From Alphaproteobacteria bacterium (GTDB lineage: Bacteria > Pseudomonadota > Alphaproteobacteria > TMED109), in the NCBI GenBank assembly GCA_030828505.1, contig JAURCJ010000011.1:1-33678 (forward strand): a DNA stretch of 33,678 nucleotides. The letters are read 5' to 3'. Below, piece after piece: positions 24,183 to 32,757 of this stretch (positions are counted from its first letter, which is position 1; the number at the start of each line of letters is the position of its first letter). The notes beneath the pieces were generated by a model. It did no database searches, was not told the origin of the DNA, and saw nothing but the letters and a program-made list of their open reading frames with translations. The translations under genes and the position numbers were made by a program.

Positions 24183-25688
24183 ATGAACATTAATATATAT
24201 GATCAAATTGAACGTAACGCTATTAATAATGATTATATAAATAATACCGCAATCACTCAAATACTGCCTTCTAATACAATTAAAACTATATCTTATAAAG
24301 GCTTGTTTGAACTCAGTGAAAAAGTGAGTCAATTACTTTTAAATATAGGAATTAAGCAAAAAGAAAAAATATACATAAGTAGCAAGGATAGCATAAATTT
24401 TGTATCTACTTTTTTAGGAGCACTAAAAGTTGGAATAGTGCCTATACCAGGTAATCCTGAACTATCTGATAAACAAATGCTATATATACTTCATGATAGC
24501 TCACCAAAAGTAATATTAAATGATGCCCTTTTAAACAAAAATAAAATTAAATTTGTATGTTCAATTTATACAAATAAAAATTGGCAAAAACTTTTATCTG
24601 AAATTAAATATAAAAAAATTAAAACTAAAATTTCTAAGAACGGCCAAGTTGCTTTTTTAATTTACTCATCTGGAACTACAGGTCACCCTAAGGCCATAAT
24701 TCACCAACATGGAGTTATTAAAAATACTTACTTTCTTCATAAAGAAATATTAAAGTTACAAACTCAAGATAAAATTTATACAACCTCTAGATTATTTTTT
24801 GCTTATGCTCTAGGTAATAATTTTTTTGCCCCTTTGCTAATAGGATTAAATACAATTTTCAATGATAATTTATTAGATAACCCTAACCTTACATATATAA
24901 TAAAAAAATTTAACCCTATAGCTATTTTTAGTGTTCCCACGGTATACAGACGACTTCTACAGGATAGTAATACAGATTTAAAATTGTTATCTACTATAAA
25001 ATATTTTATTTCAGCAGGAGAAAGAATTCCTGAGAAACTTTATATTGAATGGGAAAATAAAGTTCATTCTCCACTCCTAAATTGTTATGGTACCACCGAA
25101 ACTTTAGCTATTGTTATTGCCACTAAACCTAGTAATTCAAAGTTAGGAAGCACAGGAGAGCCGATTAAAAATATAAGCACAAAATTAATAAATGAAGATG
25201 GAGCAATATCTAAGACAAAAGGTATCCTGCATATTAAAAATTCAACATTTTCTAAATCATATCTAAATAATGAGATAAAAACCAATAACACTTTCAATAA
25301 TGGCTGGATTAGAACTGGAGACATCTGGTCTATAAAAGATCAACATTGGTATTATCACGGAAGAGAAGATGATCTAATAAAAGTTGCTGGGAAATGGGTA
25401 AACCCTAAAGAAATTGAAGATAGAGTATCTAATATTAATAATATAATTGACTCATTTTGTATTGCTTTCCAAACCAAGGAGGAGACTCTTCGACTTGCTT
25501 TATTATTACATATTAATAAAGAAGGAAAAGAAAATATAATTACTGAGCAAGTTAAAAGAAAGTTAGATAAATTACCCAAGTATAAAAAACCTTACATAGT
25601 TAGATTTTTAAATAAACTTCCGCAAACCGCTACTGGTAAAATTAAGAGAAATGATTTACAAAAGTTTATTAAGGAAATAAATGTATGA
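24183..25688 (+). CDS. Benzoate-CoA ligase-like aryl-CoA ligase (AMP-forming)
   Basis: A 501-residue acyl-adenylating enzyme. The P-loop is YSSGTTGHPK (161-170). RLFFAYALGNNFFAPL, NCYGTTETL, GWIRTGDIW and HGREDDLIKVAGKWVNPKEIE follow in order, and the C-terminal catalytic lysine is K486 (TATGKIKR). The LFFAYALGN segment and the ISAGERIPEKLY hinge are the ones seen in the benzoate/4-hydroxybenzoate-CoA ligase group. It would activate an aromatic acid with ATP and CoA to supply the CoA thioester used by the diiron oxygenase. No clear Shine-Dalgarno is seen. It overlaps the thioesterase gene by four bases. Confidence 0.88.
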   Translation: MNINIYDQIERNAINNDYINNTAITQILPSNTIKTISYKGLFELSEKVSQLLLNIGIKQKEKIYISSKDSINFVSTFLGALKVGIVPIPGNPELSDKQMLYILHDSSPKVILNDALLNKNKIKFVCSIYTNKNWQKLLSEIKYKKIKTKISKNGQVAFLIYSSGTTGHPKAIIHQHGVIKNTYFLHKEILKLQTQDKIYTTSRLFFAYALGNNFFAPLLIGLNTIFNDNLLDNPNLTYIIKKFNPIAIFSVPTVYRRLLQDSNTDLKLLSTIKYFISAGERIPEKLYIEWENKVHSPLLNCYGTTETLAIVIATKPSNSKLGSTGEPIKNISTKLINEDGAISKTKGILHIKNSTFSKSYLNNEIKTNNTFNNGWIRTGDIWSIKDQHWYYHGREDDLIKVAGKWVNPKEIEDRVSNINNIIDSFCIAFQTKEETLRLALLLHINKEGKENIITEQVKRKLDKLPKYKKPYIVRFLNKLPQTATGKIKRNDLQKFIKEINV

Positions 25689-26125
25689 ATACAAAGAAAA
25701 TAATAATATATAAATTAAAAGTAGAGTGGGGAGATTGTGATCCATACGGAATAGTATTTTATCCTAATTTTTATAAATGGATGGATAATTCACAATGGAA
25801 CTATTTTAAAAAAATAAACCAATCTATTTCTAAATTAGAAAAACTCTATAACATTAAAGGCTTACCTTTACTTCATACCGAAGCAAAATTTTTATCTGCC
25901 TGTTTTAGAGAAGATCTTTTGAATGTCGAAACTAGCTTAGTAAAAATTACTAATTCAACAATAAAACTCCAACATATTATTAAAAGAAAAAATGAAATAG
26001 TCTGTGCTGGAGCAGAAATAAGAGTTTGGGCAGAAGAGAGTGAAGGAAAAATTACTACAAAAGCCATTCCCAGCGAAATGAAAAAAGTATTTAAAAAATT
26101 TATAATAAAAGAAAAAATAATTTAA
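25685..26125 (+). CDS. 4-Hydroxybenzoyl-CoA-thioesterase-like hotdog enzyme
   Basis: A 146-residue hotdog thioesterase. The motif EWGDCDPYGIVFYPNFYKWMD (14-34) is nearly that of the Pseudomonas 4-hydroxybenzoyl-CoA thioesterase, including the nucleophilic aspartate D17. It should hydrolyse an aryl-CoA to the free acid. Since a CoA ligase is encoded immediately upstream (4-base ATGA overlap), ligase and thioesterase presumably act at opposite ends of a CoA-bound segment, with release of a gentisate-like acid for ring cleavage. It is the last gene of the seven-gene unit and converges on the cyclodeaminase-family gene. Confidence 0.88.
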   Translation: MNTKKIIIYKLKVEWGDCDPYGIVFYPNFYKWMDNSQWNYFKKINQSISKLEKLYNIKGLPLLHTEAKFLSACFREDLLNVETSLVKITNSTIKLQHIIKRKNEIVCAGAEIRVWAEESEGKITTKAIPSEMKKVFKKFIIKEKII

Positions 26126-26129
26126 ATAT

Positions 26130-27065
26130 TTATTTGAAACTATTAAATAAATAAATAGCCGTAGCCAAATCAGATAAAGCATGACCCACTGATTTATAAA
26201 TTGTTATATTATTTTTAAGGTTTCTATTTACCTTATTTCCATTAATTAATTGCTTTATATCTAACTTAATATCATTTTTTTTAACGTATCCTAATTTTAT
26301 AGAATTAATTAAGTCACCTGCCTCAAACAATGCTGCCTCTTTATCATCAACATATATTTGGCCTAGAGAAAACCCATGAGGATCTAATTCAGCCATATAC
26401 TTTGTATGAGATCCTACTAGGTCTATATGTACATTTTTATCTAACCATTCACCTTTAATAAATTCTTTTTTAGCAGAAGTTACACTAGTTATTATGTCAA
26501 CGAACCCACATGCCTCTTCAAGACAATTTACAGCTTGCACTTTATATTTACTATTTTTATAAGATTTTACTATATTTTTTACTTTATTAGCATTTCGTCC
26601 CCAAATGAAAACTTCCTCTATTGGTCTTACCGCACAATGAGCATTAATCATATATGGAACTAATGCTCCTGTTCCACAGACTAATAACTTTTTACTATCT
26701 TTACTTGATAGAAATTTTGAAGCAATAGCACTCATTGCTGAAGTTCTCTGTTTAGTTATTTCTGTTCCATCAATGATTGCTTTAATATCACCATACTTAG
26801 ATTCATATAATATATATATAGCTTTAACCCGAGGACGGTCTTCAGTAGGATTGTTTTCAAATACATTAAGTACTTTGACTCCATAATATCCTTGTCTTGA
26901 AAAAGCTGGCATCAGCATCATTTGATCTGAGCTTCTTTTAGGATTAATATTATAAACTTGTCTTAATGGAACATTATATTCATTTTTATAAATATTTTCT
27001 ATTTCACATATTAAACTATTTAGCTTAATATTTTTTTTTATCATTTGTGCAGAAATAAATTCCAT
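26130..27065 (-). CDS. Ornithine cyclodeaminase/mu-crystallin family protein
   Basis: A 311-residue NAD(P)-dependent enzyme of the ornithine cyclodeaminase/mu-crystallin family. Typical features are the KR-containing RQVYNINPKRSSDQMMLMPA segment, GVKVLNVFENNP, the TEITKQRTSAMSAIASKFL stretch, the cofactor motif GTGALVPYMINAH and the DLVGSHTKYMAELD and VYKSVGHALSDLATA-like C-terminal segments. Members reduce cyclic imines or deaminate amino acids; the exact reaction is open. The annotated start is ATG at 27065 with GGA 7 bases upstream; a TTG 12 bases earlier overlaps that Shine-Dalgarno and is unlikely. It is transcribed toward the aromatic operon. Confidence 0.87.
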   Translation of the reverse strand: MEFISAQMIKKNIKLNSLICEIENIYKNEYNVPLRQVYNINPKRSSDQMMLMPAFSRQGYYGVKVLNVFENNPTEDRPRVKAIYILYESKYGDIKAIIDGTEITKQRTSAMSAIASKFLSSKDSKKLLVCGTGALVPYMINAHCAVRPIEEVFIWGRNANKVKNIVKSYKNSKYKVQAVNCLEEACGFVDIITSVTSAKKEFIKGEWLDKNVHIDLVGSHTKYMAELDPHGFSLGQIYVDDKEAALFEAGDLINSIKLGYVKKNDIKLDIKQLINGNKVNRNLKNNITIYKSVGHALSDLATAIYLFNSFK

Positions 27066-27155
27066 AAAATTTTCCAATAAAATAGATATTAAAGTATATT
27101 TATAATTTATAAAAATTTTGTTACTATAATATATCTTAACATAAAGAGAAAATAG

Positions 27156-27725
27156 ATGGTTAAATTAGATAAAATATATACAAGAGGTGGCGACAAAGGA
27201 GAAACTTCTCTTGGTAATGGAGAACGAGTTCTTAAAAATTCTATAAGAATTGATGCCTTTGGAACAGTTGATGAAACTAATTCAATTTTAGGTATAGCAA
27301 TTATTAATCTTAAATCTCCATTAAAAGAAATGATTTTTAGAATTCAAAACGACCTTTTTGACCTAGGCGCTGATTTATGTGTTCCAGAAAATGATTCTTT
27401 AGATTATGAACCACTTAGAATTACGCAAATTCAAGTAGATAGATTAGAAAAAGAAATAGATGAAATGAATAGTAATTTAACTCCATTACAATCATTTATA
27501 TTACCGGGTGGTTCTTCAGAGTCTGCTTATTTACATTTAGCCAGAACCAGTGCAAGAAAAGCAGAAAGACTTATTATAGCTTTAAGTCAGAAAGAAAAAA
27601 TTAATCCTGTTTCAATTAAATATATTAACAGACTATCAGATCATTTATTTGTTATCGCCAGACTTGTTAATAAAAATAAAAATCAAGACGATATATTATG
27701 GGTTCCAGGAAAAAGTAGAAAATAA
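27156..27725 (+). CDS. Cob(I)alamin adenosyltransferase, PduO type
   Basis: A 189-residue ATP:corrinoid adenosyltransferase that makes adenosylcobalamin. Signatures are the N-terminal ATP-binding YTRGGDKGETSLG, the FGTVDETNS segment, FILPGGSSESAYLHLARTSARKAERL and NRLSDHLFVIAR. The length matches the family. Its presence implies B12-dependent metabolism such as methylmalonyl-CoA mutase or a class II reductase, although neither is in the window. It precedes the M20 gene by 85 bases and may be a separate unit. AGAG precedes the ATG weakly. Confidence 0.94.
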   Translation: MVKLDKIYTRGGDKGETSLGNGERVLKNSIRIDAFGTVDETNSILGIAIINLKSPLKEMIFRIQNDLFDLGADLCVPENDSLDYEPLRITQIQVDRLEKEIDEMNSNLTPLQSFILPGGSSESAYLHLARTSARKAERLIIALSQKEKINPVSIKYINRLSDHLFVIARLVNKNKNQDDILWVPGKSRK

Positions 27726-27810
27726 TAAATTAATCTTATTCTTGAGTATGTAGTCTCTTTATGATTATAATTAATACTCACAAAATAAAATATTTATAGA
27801 AAGGGTCAAA

Positions 27811-28968
27811 ATGCCTATTATTAATAGAATTTCTGAGTATCATAGTAAAATGATAGAATGGAGACAAGATATTCACAGTCATCCTGAACTTGCTTATCAA
27901 GAAAAAAGAACAGCTAGCAAAGTAGCAAGTCTCCTTAAAGAATTTGGGGTGGATGAAATCCATGAGGGTATAGGAGGAACAGGAGTCGTTGGTGTTATTA
28001 AAAATGGTAATGGCCCTATGGTAGGATTAAGAGCAGATATGGATGCTTTGCCTATAACGGAAGCTAATCAATGTGATCACGCTTCAACACATGAAGGAGT
28101 AATGCATGCCTGCGGGCATGACGGACATACCACCATGTTACTAGGTGCTGCGCGTTACTTATCCGAAACAAGAAACTTTAGTGGGCAGGTTGTATTAATA
28201 TTTCAACCAGCAGAAGAAGGTTTTGCAGGAGCAAAAGCGATGATAGAAGATGGATTATTTGAGAAGTTTCCTGTAGATTCTATATATGGTATGCATAATA
28301 TGCCAGGCGTTTCTCTTGGGAATTTAGATGTAGGCCCTGGTCCACGAATGGCAGCAGCGGATAATTTTGAAATTAAAATTAATGGTAAAGGTGCTCATGG
28401 CGCTATGCCAAATGAATCAATTGATCCCATAGTTTGTGGTTCAGCAGTTGTTCAAGCTCTTCAATCTCTTGTTTCTAGAAACTCTGATCCTAAAAAAACT
28501 CTAGTGGTATCGGTAACACAATTTAATTCTGGGCATGCAAATAATGTTATACCTGATTTTGCAGATCTAGCAGGAACTATTCGATATTTTGATAAATCTA
28601 CTGGAGATTTTATTAGAAAAAAATTTCCTAAAATAGTGAATGATATATGTGAAGCTTTTGGAGCTAAGGCCGAAATAAAATATAATATAGGGTATCCTCC
28701 TACTATTAATGATACTGAGGCAGCTAAATTTGCTCTAGAAACTGCTAAAGAAATTGCCGGAACAAAAGCTTCCGATAGTCAAGAACCTATGATGGGTTCA
28801 GAAGACTTTTCCTATTTTTTACAAGAAAAACCAGGAGCATATGCTTGGATAGGCAATGGTAGTTCCGCATCTCTTCATAATCCATCATATGATTTTAATG
28901 ATGAAATATTGCCTATAGGAGCATCGTTTCTATCTAGGATTGCAGAAAAAACATTAGGTAAAAATTAA
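27811..28968 (+). CDS. M20-family amidohydrolase (hippurate/IAA-amino acid hydrolase-like)
   Basis: A 385-residue metallo-amidohydrolase of the M20D group. Metal-binding residues are C101 and H103 (MHACGHDGHT), E135/E136 (QPAEEG), H162 (GMHNMPG) and the C-terminal histidine of LHNPSYDFNDE; a lid domain (about 185-300) contains the GAHGAMP and NVIPDFADLAGTIR motifs. Such enzymes cleave N-acyl amino acids such as hippurate (giving benzoate and glycine) or indole-acetyl amino acids. AAAGGG precedes the ATG. Its location close to an aryl-acid operon makes an aromatic substrate tempting but unproven. Confidence 0.92.
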   Translation: MPIINRISEYHSKMIEWRQDIHSHPELAYQEKRTASKVASLLKEFGVDEIHEGIGGTGVVGVIKNGNGPMVGLRADMDALPITEANQCDHASTHEGVMHACGHDGHTTMLLGAARYLSETRNFSGQVVLIFQPAEEGFAGAKAMIEDGLFEKFPVDSIYGMHNMPGVSLGNLDVGPGPRMAAADNFEIKINGKGAHGAMPNESIDPIVCGSAVVQALQSLVSRNSDPKKTLVVSVTQFNSGHANNVIPDFADLAGTIRYFDKSTGDFIRKKFPKIVNDICEAFGAKAEIKYNIGYPPTINDTEAAKFALETAKEIAGTKASDSQEPMMGSEDFSYFLQEKPGAYAWIGNGSSASLHNPSYDFNDEILPIGASFLSRIAEKTLGKN

Positions 28969-28991
28969 TTTAATACTATTTGGAGACTTAA

Positions 28992-29975
28992 ATGTTAAAT
29001 CATTTTTCAATACCTCATAAATCCTTTAATGGGCCAGTATTAATTACAGGAGCTGGAGGTTGCATAGGCGCATGGACAATGGCTATGCTTTTAAAAGAAA
29101 ACATAGAAGTAATAGCATGTGACTTAACTAATAATAAAAAAAGGCCAGAGTTACTTATAGATGACAGCGTGCTATCTAAAGTTCCTTGGATTGAAGGAGA
29201 TATTTCTGATACGGAGAGTGTATTTAGTACAGTGGAGAAATATAATCCTGAGTCAATAATTCACCTTGCTGCATTACAAGTACCTTTTTGTGCTGCCGAT
29301 CCAACTGCTGGAGCAAAAGTGAATGTAGTAGGAACAGTAAATATTATGGAAGCGGCTAAACAAAACTCTATAAAAAGAATTGCACATGCAAGCTCCATGG
29401 CAGCACACTCATTTTTACCGGGATCAGATTCTTTAAAAACACTCTATGGTGCTTACAAAATGTGTGATGAACAAATTTCAGAAGTATATTGGCAAGACCA
29501 TAAAGTACCAAGTGTATGCCTTAGACCAGCTATAGTTAATGGTGTAGGAAGAGACCAAGGCATGACTTCAAAACAAACTGTAGCTATGCTTGCAGCTGCA
29601 CTTGGACAGCCATATGATATACCTTATAAAGGGAATGTTTCTCATTTATCAGCCGCCGAAGTTGCTTCAGCCTTTATTCATAGTGTATCTTATGATGGAG
29701 ATGGTGCTTTCGTTTTTGATATATTTGGCGAAAGTGTAAATATTAATGATACAATAAAAATGATAAAAGATGTTAAACCTGCTGCAGAGATTACATCTTC
29801 AGGTTCTGAAATGCCATTTCCTAGTATATTATCAGACATACCACTTAGAGAACATCTTAAAAAAAGAATTTCTGATTATGGATGTATTGATACAAAAACA
29901 ATGATTAATGAAACGATAAAAGCTTTTGAAGTTTTAATACAAGCCGGAAAAATAGATAATAATTACCTTAAATAG
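28992..29975 (+). CDS. NAD-dependent epimerase/dehydratase family protein
   Basis: A 327-residue extended-SDR protein. The cofactor motif is TGAGGCIGAW near residue 19, with D43 of IACDLT probably binding NAD; AALQVP and ASSMAAHSF lead to the catalytic Y...K of LYGAYKMCDEQ. No family-specific motif reveals the substrate, which may be a nucleotide sugar, a hydroxy acid or an amino-acid derivative. It starts 23 bases after the M20 gene with GGAG upstream, and the carboxyltransferase gene follows 13 bases later, so all three probably form one operon. Confidence 0.85.
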   Translation: MLNHFSIPHKSFNGPVLITGAGGCIGAWTMAMLLKENIEVIACDLTNNKKRPELLIDDSVLSKVPWIEGDISDTESVFSTVEKYNPESIIHLAALQVPFCAADPTAGAKVNVVGTVNIMEAAKQNSIKRIAHASSMAAHSFLPGSDSLKTLYGAYKMCDEQISEVYWQDHKVPSVCLRPAIVNGVGRDQGMTSKQTVAMLAAALGQPYDIPYKGNVSHLSAAEVASAFIHSVSYDGDGAFVFDIFGESVNINDTIKMIKDVKPAAEITSSGSEMPFPSILSDIPLREHLKKRISDYGCIDTKTMINETIKAFEVLIQAGKIDNNYLK

Positions 29976-29988
29976 AGGAAATATTTAG

Positions 29989-31536
29989 ATGTCTTGGAAG
30001 AATGAAGTTAGTGAAATAAAGAAACGCCTTCGTCTCATTCAGCAAATGGGTGGAAAAGAAAAAATCAAAAGGCAACATGATGCTGGGAGAACAACTGTAA
30101 GAGAAAGAATACTCTCTTTACTAGATGAAAATAGTTTCAAAGAAATAGGAAGTCTAACGGGGTCTAGTGAATACGATAAAGAAGGTAATTTAAAAGGTTT
30201 GGTAGCTTCAAATTCAGTGATAGGTCATGGAAGAATTAACGATGCGCCCGTTGTTATTTATGGAGATGATTTTACTGTAAGAGGAGGAGCTGCAGATGCC
30301 GCGATATGGGAAAAATCAGTAGCAGCAGAACGCTTCGCTAATGAATATAGAATTCCATTAATCAGGCTTATTGAAGGTACTGGTGGCGGCGGTTCTGTAA
30401 AATCTATTGAAATGGATGGTTACACATACGTGCCTGCTAATCCTGGATGGGACTGGGTAGTGAGCAACATGGCTACAATTCCGGTAGTTTCTTTAGGATT
30501 AGGTCCTGTGGCTGGATTAGGTGCGGCGAGATTAGTCAGTAGCCATTATTCTGTAATAATAAAAAAAGTAAGCCAAGTATTTGTAGCTGGCCCTCCCGTT
30601 GTAAATAGATTAGGAGAAACCGTGACAAAAGAATCTCTAGGAGGAAGCGACATTCATGGAAAAAACGGTGTAATTGATGATGTAGCTAATAACGAAGCTG
30701 AAGCGTTAGCTATGGCTAAAAAGTTTTTAAGTTATCTTCCTTCATCAACTTTTGAACTTGCACAACAAACAAAAAATAATGACCCTATAGACAGAAAAGA
30801 TGAATGGCTAATAGAAGCAATTCCTAAAAATAGACGACTAAGTTATGAAATTCGTCCAATAATTAATACTTTAGTTGATAAAGATTCATTTTTTGAAATT
30901 GGAAAAAACTGGGGAACTTCTTCAGTATCAGGGTTAGCAAGATTAGATGGTTGGCCAGTTGTAATTTTAGCTAATGATCCTCAAGTTTATGGAGGCGGGT
31001 GGACAGCAGACGCCGCTCAAAAAATAATTCGAATATTAGAATTAGCTGAAACTTTTCATTTACCAGTAGTTCATTTAGTAGATAATCCCGGGTTTTTAGT
31101 TGGTACACATGGAGAAAAAGCAGGAACTATTAGGCATGGAGCAAGAGCTTTAGCGGCTATATATCAACTTAATATTCCTGTTTGCTCTATAATTCTAAGA
31201 AAAGCATTTGGAGTTGCAGGAGCTGCCCATATGAACCATACAAAACATAAATATAGATTTGCCTGGCCATCTGGAGACTGGGGCTCACTTCCTTTAGAAG
31301 GAGGAATAGAGGCAGCATATAAATCTGATTTATTAAAATCAGATGATCCTGATAAACTTTTTAAGGAAATTGAAAAAAAGTTAAATCATGTAAGATCTCC
31401 ATTCAGAACTGCTGAGAAGTTTTCAGTAGAAGATATTATTGATCCTAGAGATACAAGAAAAGAGTTATGTTATTGGATAAACCTTGCCGTAAAAATTAGA
31501 AAAGCCGGCCCTGTATCTTTTGGAATGAGACCTTAG
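29989..31536 (+). CDS. Acyl-CoA carboxylase carboxyltransferase (beta) subunit
   Basis: A 515-residue carboxyltransferase of the propionyl-/acetyl-/methylcrotonyl-CoA carboxylase family, which moves CO2 from biotin to an acyl-CoA. The two crotonase-like halves are clear: GRTTVRERILSLLDENSF and DDFTVRGGAADAAIWEKS in the first, the GPPVVNRLGE segment between, and VVHLVDNPGFLVGT and IILRKAFGVAGAAHMNHTK in the second. No biotin carboxylase/BCCP alpha subunit is encoded here, so the holoenzyme would need a partner from another locus, or the enzyme has a different role such as decarboxylation. AGAGGA lies 10 bases before the ATG. Confidence 0.88.
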   Translation: MSWKNEVSEIKKRLRLIQQMGGKEKIKRQHDAGRTTVRERILSLLDENSFKEIGSLTGSSEYDKEGNLKGLVASNSVIGHGRINDAPVVIYGDDFTVRGGAADAAIWEKSVAAERFANEYRIPLIRLIEGTGGGGSVKSIEMDGYTYVPANPGWDWVVSNMATIPVVSLGLGPVAGLGAARLVSSHYSVIIKKVSQVFVAGPPVVNRLGETVTKESLGGSDIHGKNGVIDDVANNEAEALAMAKKFLSYLPSSTFELAQQTKNNDPIDRKDEWLIEAIPKNRRLSYEIRPIINTLVDKDSFFEIGKNWGTSSVSGLARLDGWPVVILANDPQVYGGGWTADAAQKIIRILELAETFHLPVVHLVDNPGFLVGTHGEKAGTIRHGARALAAIYQLNIPVCSIILRKAFGVAGAAHMNHTKHKYRFAWPSGDWGSLPLEGGIEAAYKSDLLKSDDPDKLFKEIEKKLNHVRSPFRTAEKFSVEDIIDPRDTRKELCYWINLAVKIRKAGPVSFGMRP

Positions 31537-31547
31537 AAAAATTATCC

Positions 31548-32006
31548 TTATTTATTAGTTATTTCATATTTTACTAAGTCTAAATCATAACAGCAGTCAG
31601 TATCTAACCAATTAGCACTGCAAACTCCTTCATTACATGTAACTTCCGCTCTAAACCTAGTGCCATTTATAACTTTTCTTCTTTCAGTATCTACACCAAT
31701 TTCTCCAGCTGTACCATGCCCGGAGTCAGACCTGTAACATGCTAAAAATCTTTCATAACCAAAAACATTATATACTAATATATTTTTACTTAATTCACTT
31801 TTATCTGAAACAAATTCACCGTGCCAATTAGATAGCATACAGCTAAAAAGTTCAGATGAAGAGTCCTTAATTCTATTTTCTTGTGCAGTTTCAATAGCCT
31901 TTTTAAGCATACATTCCTGATCATCTGTACAATCATCTGCAAAAGCATTAGTATTTATAAAAATACAAAAGAATATTATGTTAAAAGCATATAGAAATTT
32001 TTTCAT
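31548..32006 (-). CDS. Exported cysteine-containing protein of unknown function
   Basis: A 152-residue exported protein. A signal peptide (about 1-23, ending NAFA) leads to a mature region with at least eight cysteines (DDCTDDQEC, FSCML, FLACYRS, VTCNEGVC, DTDCCYDL), suggesting disulfides in the periplasm. No family is recognised. The start is ATG at 32006 with GGGAGG four bases upstream; an in-frame TTG at 32018 overlaps that Shine-Dalgarno and is not used. The gene for a second small exported protein is 36 bases upstream on the same strand, so the two may be co-transcribed. Confidence 0.65.
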   Translation of the reverse strand: MKKFLYAFNIIFFCIFINTNAFADDCTDDQECMLKKAIETAQENRIKDSSSELFSCMLSNWHGEFVSDKSELSKNILVYNVFGYERFLACYRSDSGHGTAGEIGVDTERRKVINGTRFRAEVTCNEGVCSANWLDTDCCYDLDLVKYEITNK

Positions 32007-32042
32007 TTTTCCTCCCAATAAAGTAGTGACCTAAATAAAATA

Positions 32043-32348
32043 TTATTTATCGATTAAATGTTCATAACAATTCAAATAATGGTATCGTTTAGAATTTATA
32101 TTTAAAGCTTCTAAATTGTTTTTTTTCTTTTGCTCAAAGCTATTTTTTTTATCTGGATCAACTCTTTCTTTTTGTGACAAGTTATTCCAATAAATTTCAA
32201 AATTTCTATTTATTTTAAAATGCATTATTGTGTTTCGTTCAGCCCATTTACATACATCCACTATTGTAGAACCATCAATTTTAACTTCATAATTATCCTC
32301 AGCATGAACAGCAAATGAAATGAATATAAATAAAACAAAAACCCTCAT
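32043..32348 (-). CDS. Small exported protein of unknown function
   Basis: A 101-residue exported protein. A signal peptide (about 1-16, ending VHA/ED) precedes a charged mature region with two cysteines (VDVCKWAERN and YHYLNCYEHL), which might form one disulfide, and a lysine/asparagine-rich middle (DPDKKNSFEQKKKNN). No family recognised. ATG at 32348 is chosen because GAGG precedes it by 7 bases; an upstream TTG overlaps this site. It is probably co-transcribed with the larger cysteine-rich exported protein downstream. Confidence 0.6.
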   Translation of the reverse strand: MRVFVLFIFISFAVHAEDNYEVKIDGSTIVDVCKWAERNTIMHFKINRNFEIYWNNLSQKERVDPDKKNSFEQKKKNNLEALNINSKRYHYLNCYEHLIDK

Positions 32349-32399
32349 ATATATCCTCAAAATAAATTTGTTAAAAATTCTTTAATACAAATATAATAA

Positions 32400-32504
32400 T
32401 TAAAAAACAAAAACCCATACATAATAAAGACCTACATTTCCCCCAACTACTAATGCAGAGGCTAAAAATATTCTTAATAACCATATCCCAATCTTTTTTA
32501 ACAT
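32400..32504 (-). CDS. 34-residue single-span membrane peptide
   Basis: A tiny open reading frame supported by AGGAG six bases before its ATG. The product starts MLKKIGIWLL and continues as one hydrophobic, positive-inside helix of about 25 residues ending in VWVFVF. Basic residues (K3, K4, R11) lie near the N-terminus. It has no recognised relative; small helices of this kind often bind larger membrane complexes. It is followed on the same strand by the two exported-protein genes, with a gap of about 50 bases. Confidence 0.55.
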   Translation of the reverse strand: MLKKIGIWLLRIFLASALVVGGNVGLYYVWVFVF

Positions 32505-32645
32505 CGTGGTCTCCTATTTATTATTATTGGCAATATAGTTAATTTATTTCATTATTGCATTAAATATATATTAAATAAAAGTTAATTCATAAAATCTTCA
32601 TAAATTCTCAAGCCTATATAAATATCTCTCATCTATAACTATAAT

Positions 32646-32757
32646 GGTTAGTTGTTATAATTAACCCCCTTAAGGACTTAGGAGCATGTATATAGTTGTT
32701 TATTGATATTCCTTCCCCAAAGCATGCTCTTAGGTCTTTACCAAAAGAAAAGGAATC
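32646..32757 (+). promoter_or_regulatory. Structured leader, candidate cis-regulatory RNA with Shine-Dalgarno-masking loop
   Basis: Two hairpins precede the gene at 32761. The first (32646-32666) pairs GGTTAGTT with AATTAACC around a five-base loop. The second pairs 32671-32689 with 32722-32740: 19 pairs, four of them G-U wobbles and none mismatched, around a 32-base loop. Within that loop ATTCCTT (32708-32714) is exactly complementary to AAGGAAT (32750-32756), the gene's Shine-Dalgarno. Loop-to-leader pairing would close the ribosome site. A TATAAT lies at 32640-32645, but a matching -35 is not clear. I know of no named riboswitch that fits. Confidence 0.5.

Noticed and set aside
26127-26153. 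9-bp AT-only inverted repeat between the thioesterase and cyclodeaminase-family genes
   Set aside because: Stem of A and T only and overlapping the cyclodeaminase stop codon; too weak to call a terminator.
32007-32018. TTG start for the cysteine-rich exported protein
   Set aside because: The TTG lies in the GGGAGG Shine-Dalgarno of the ATG at 32006. The same holds for TTGs at 27077 and 32360.
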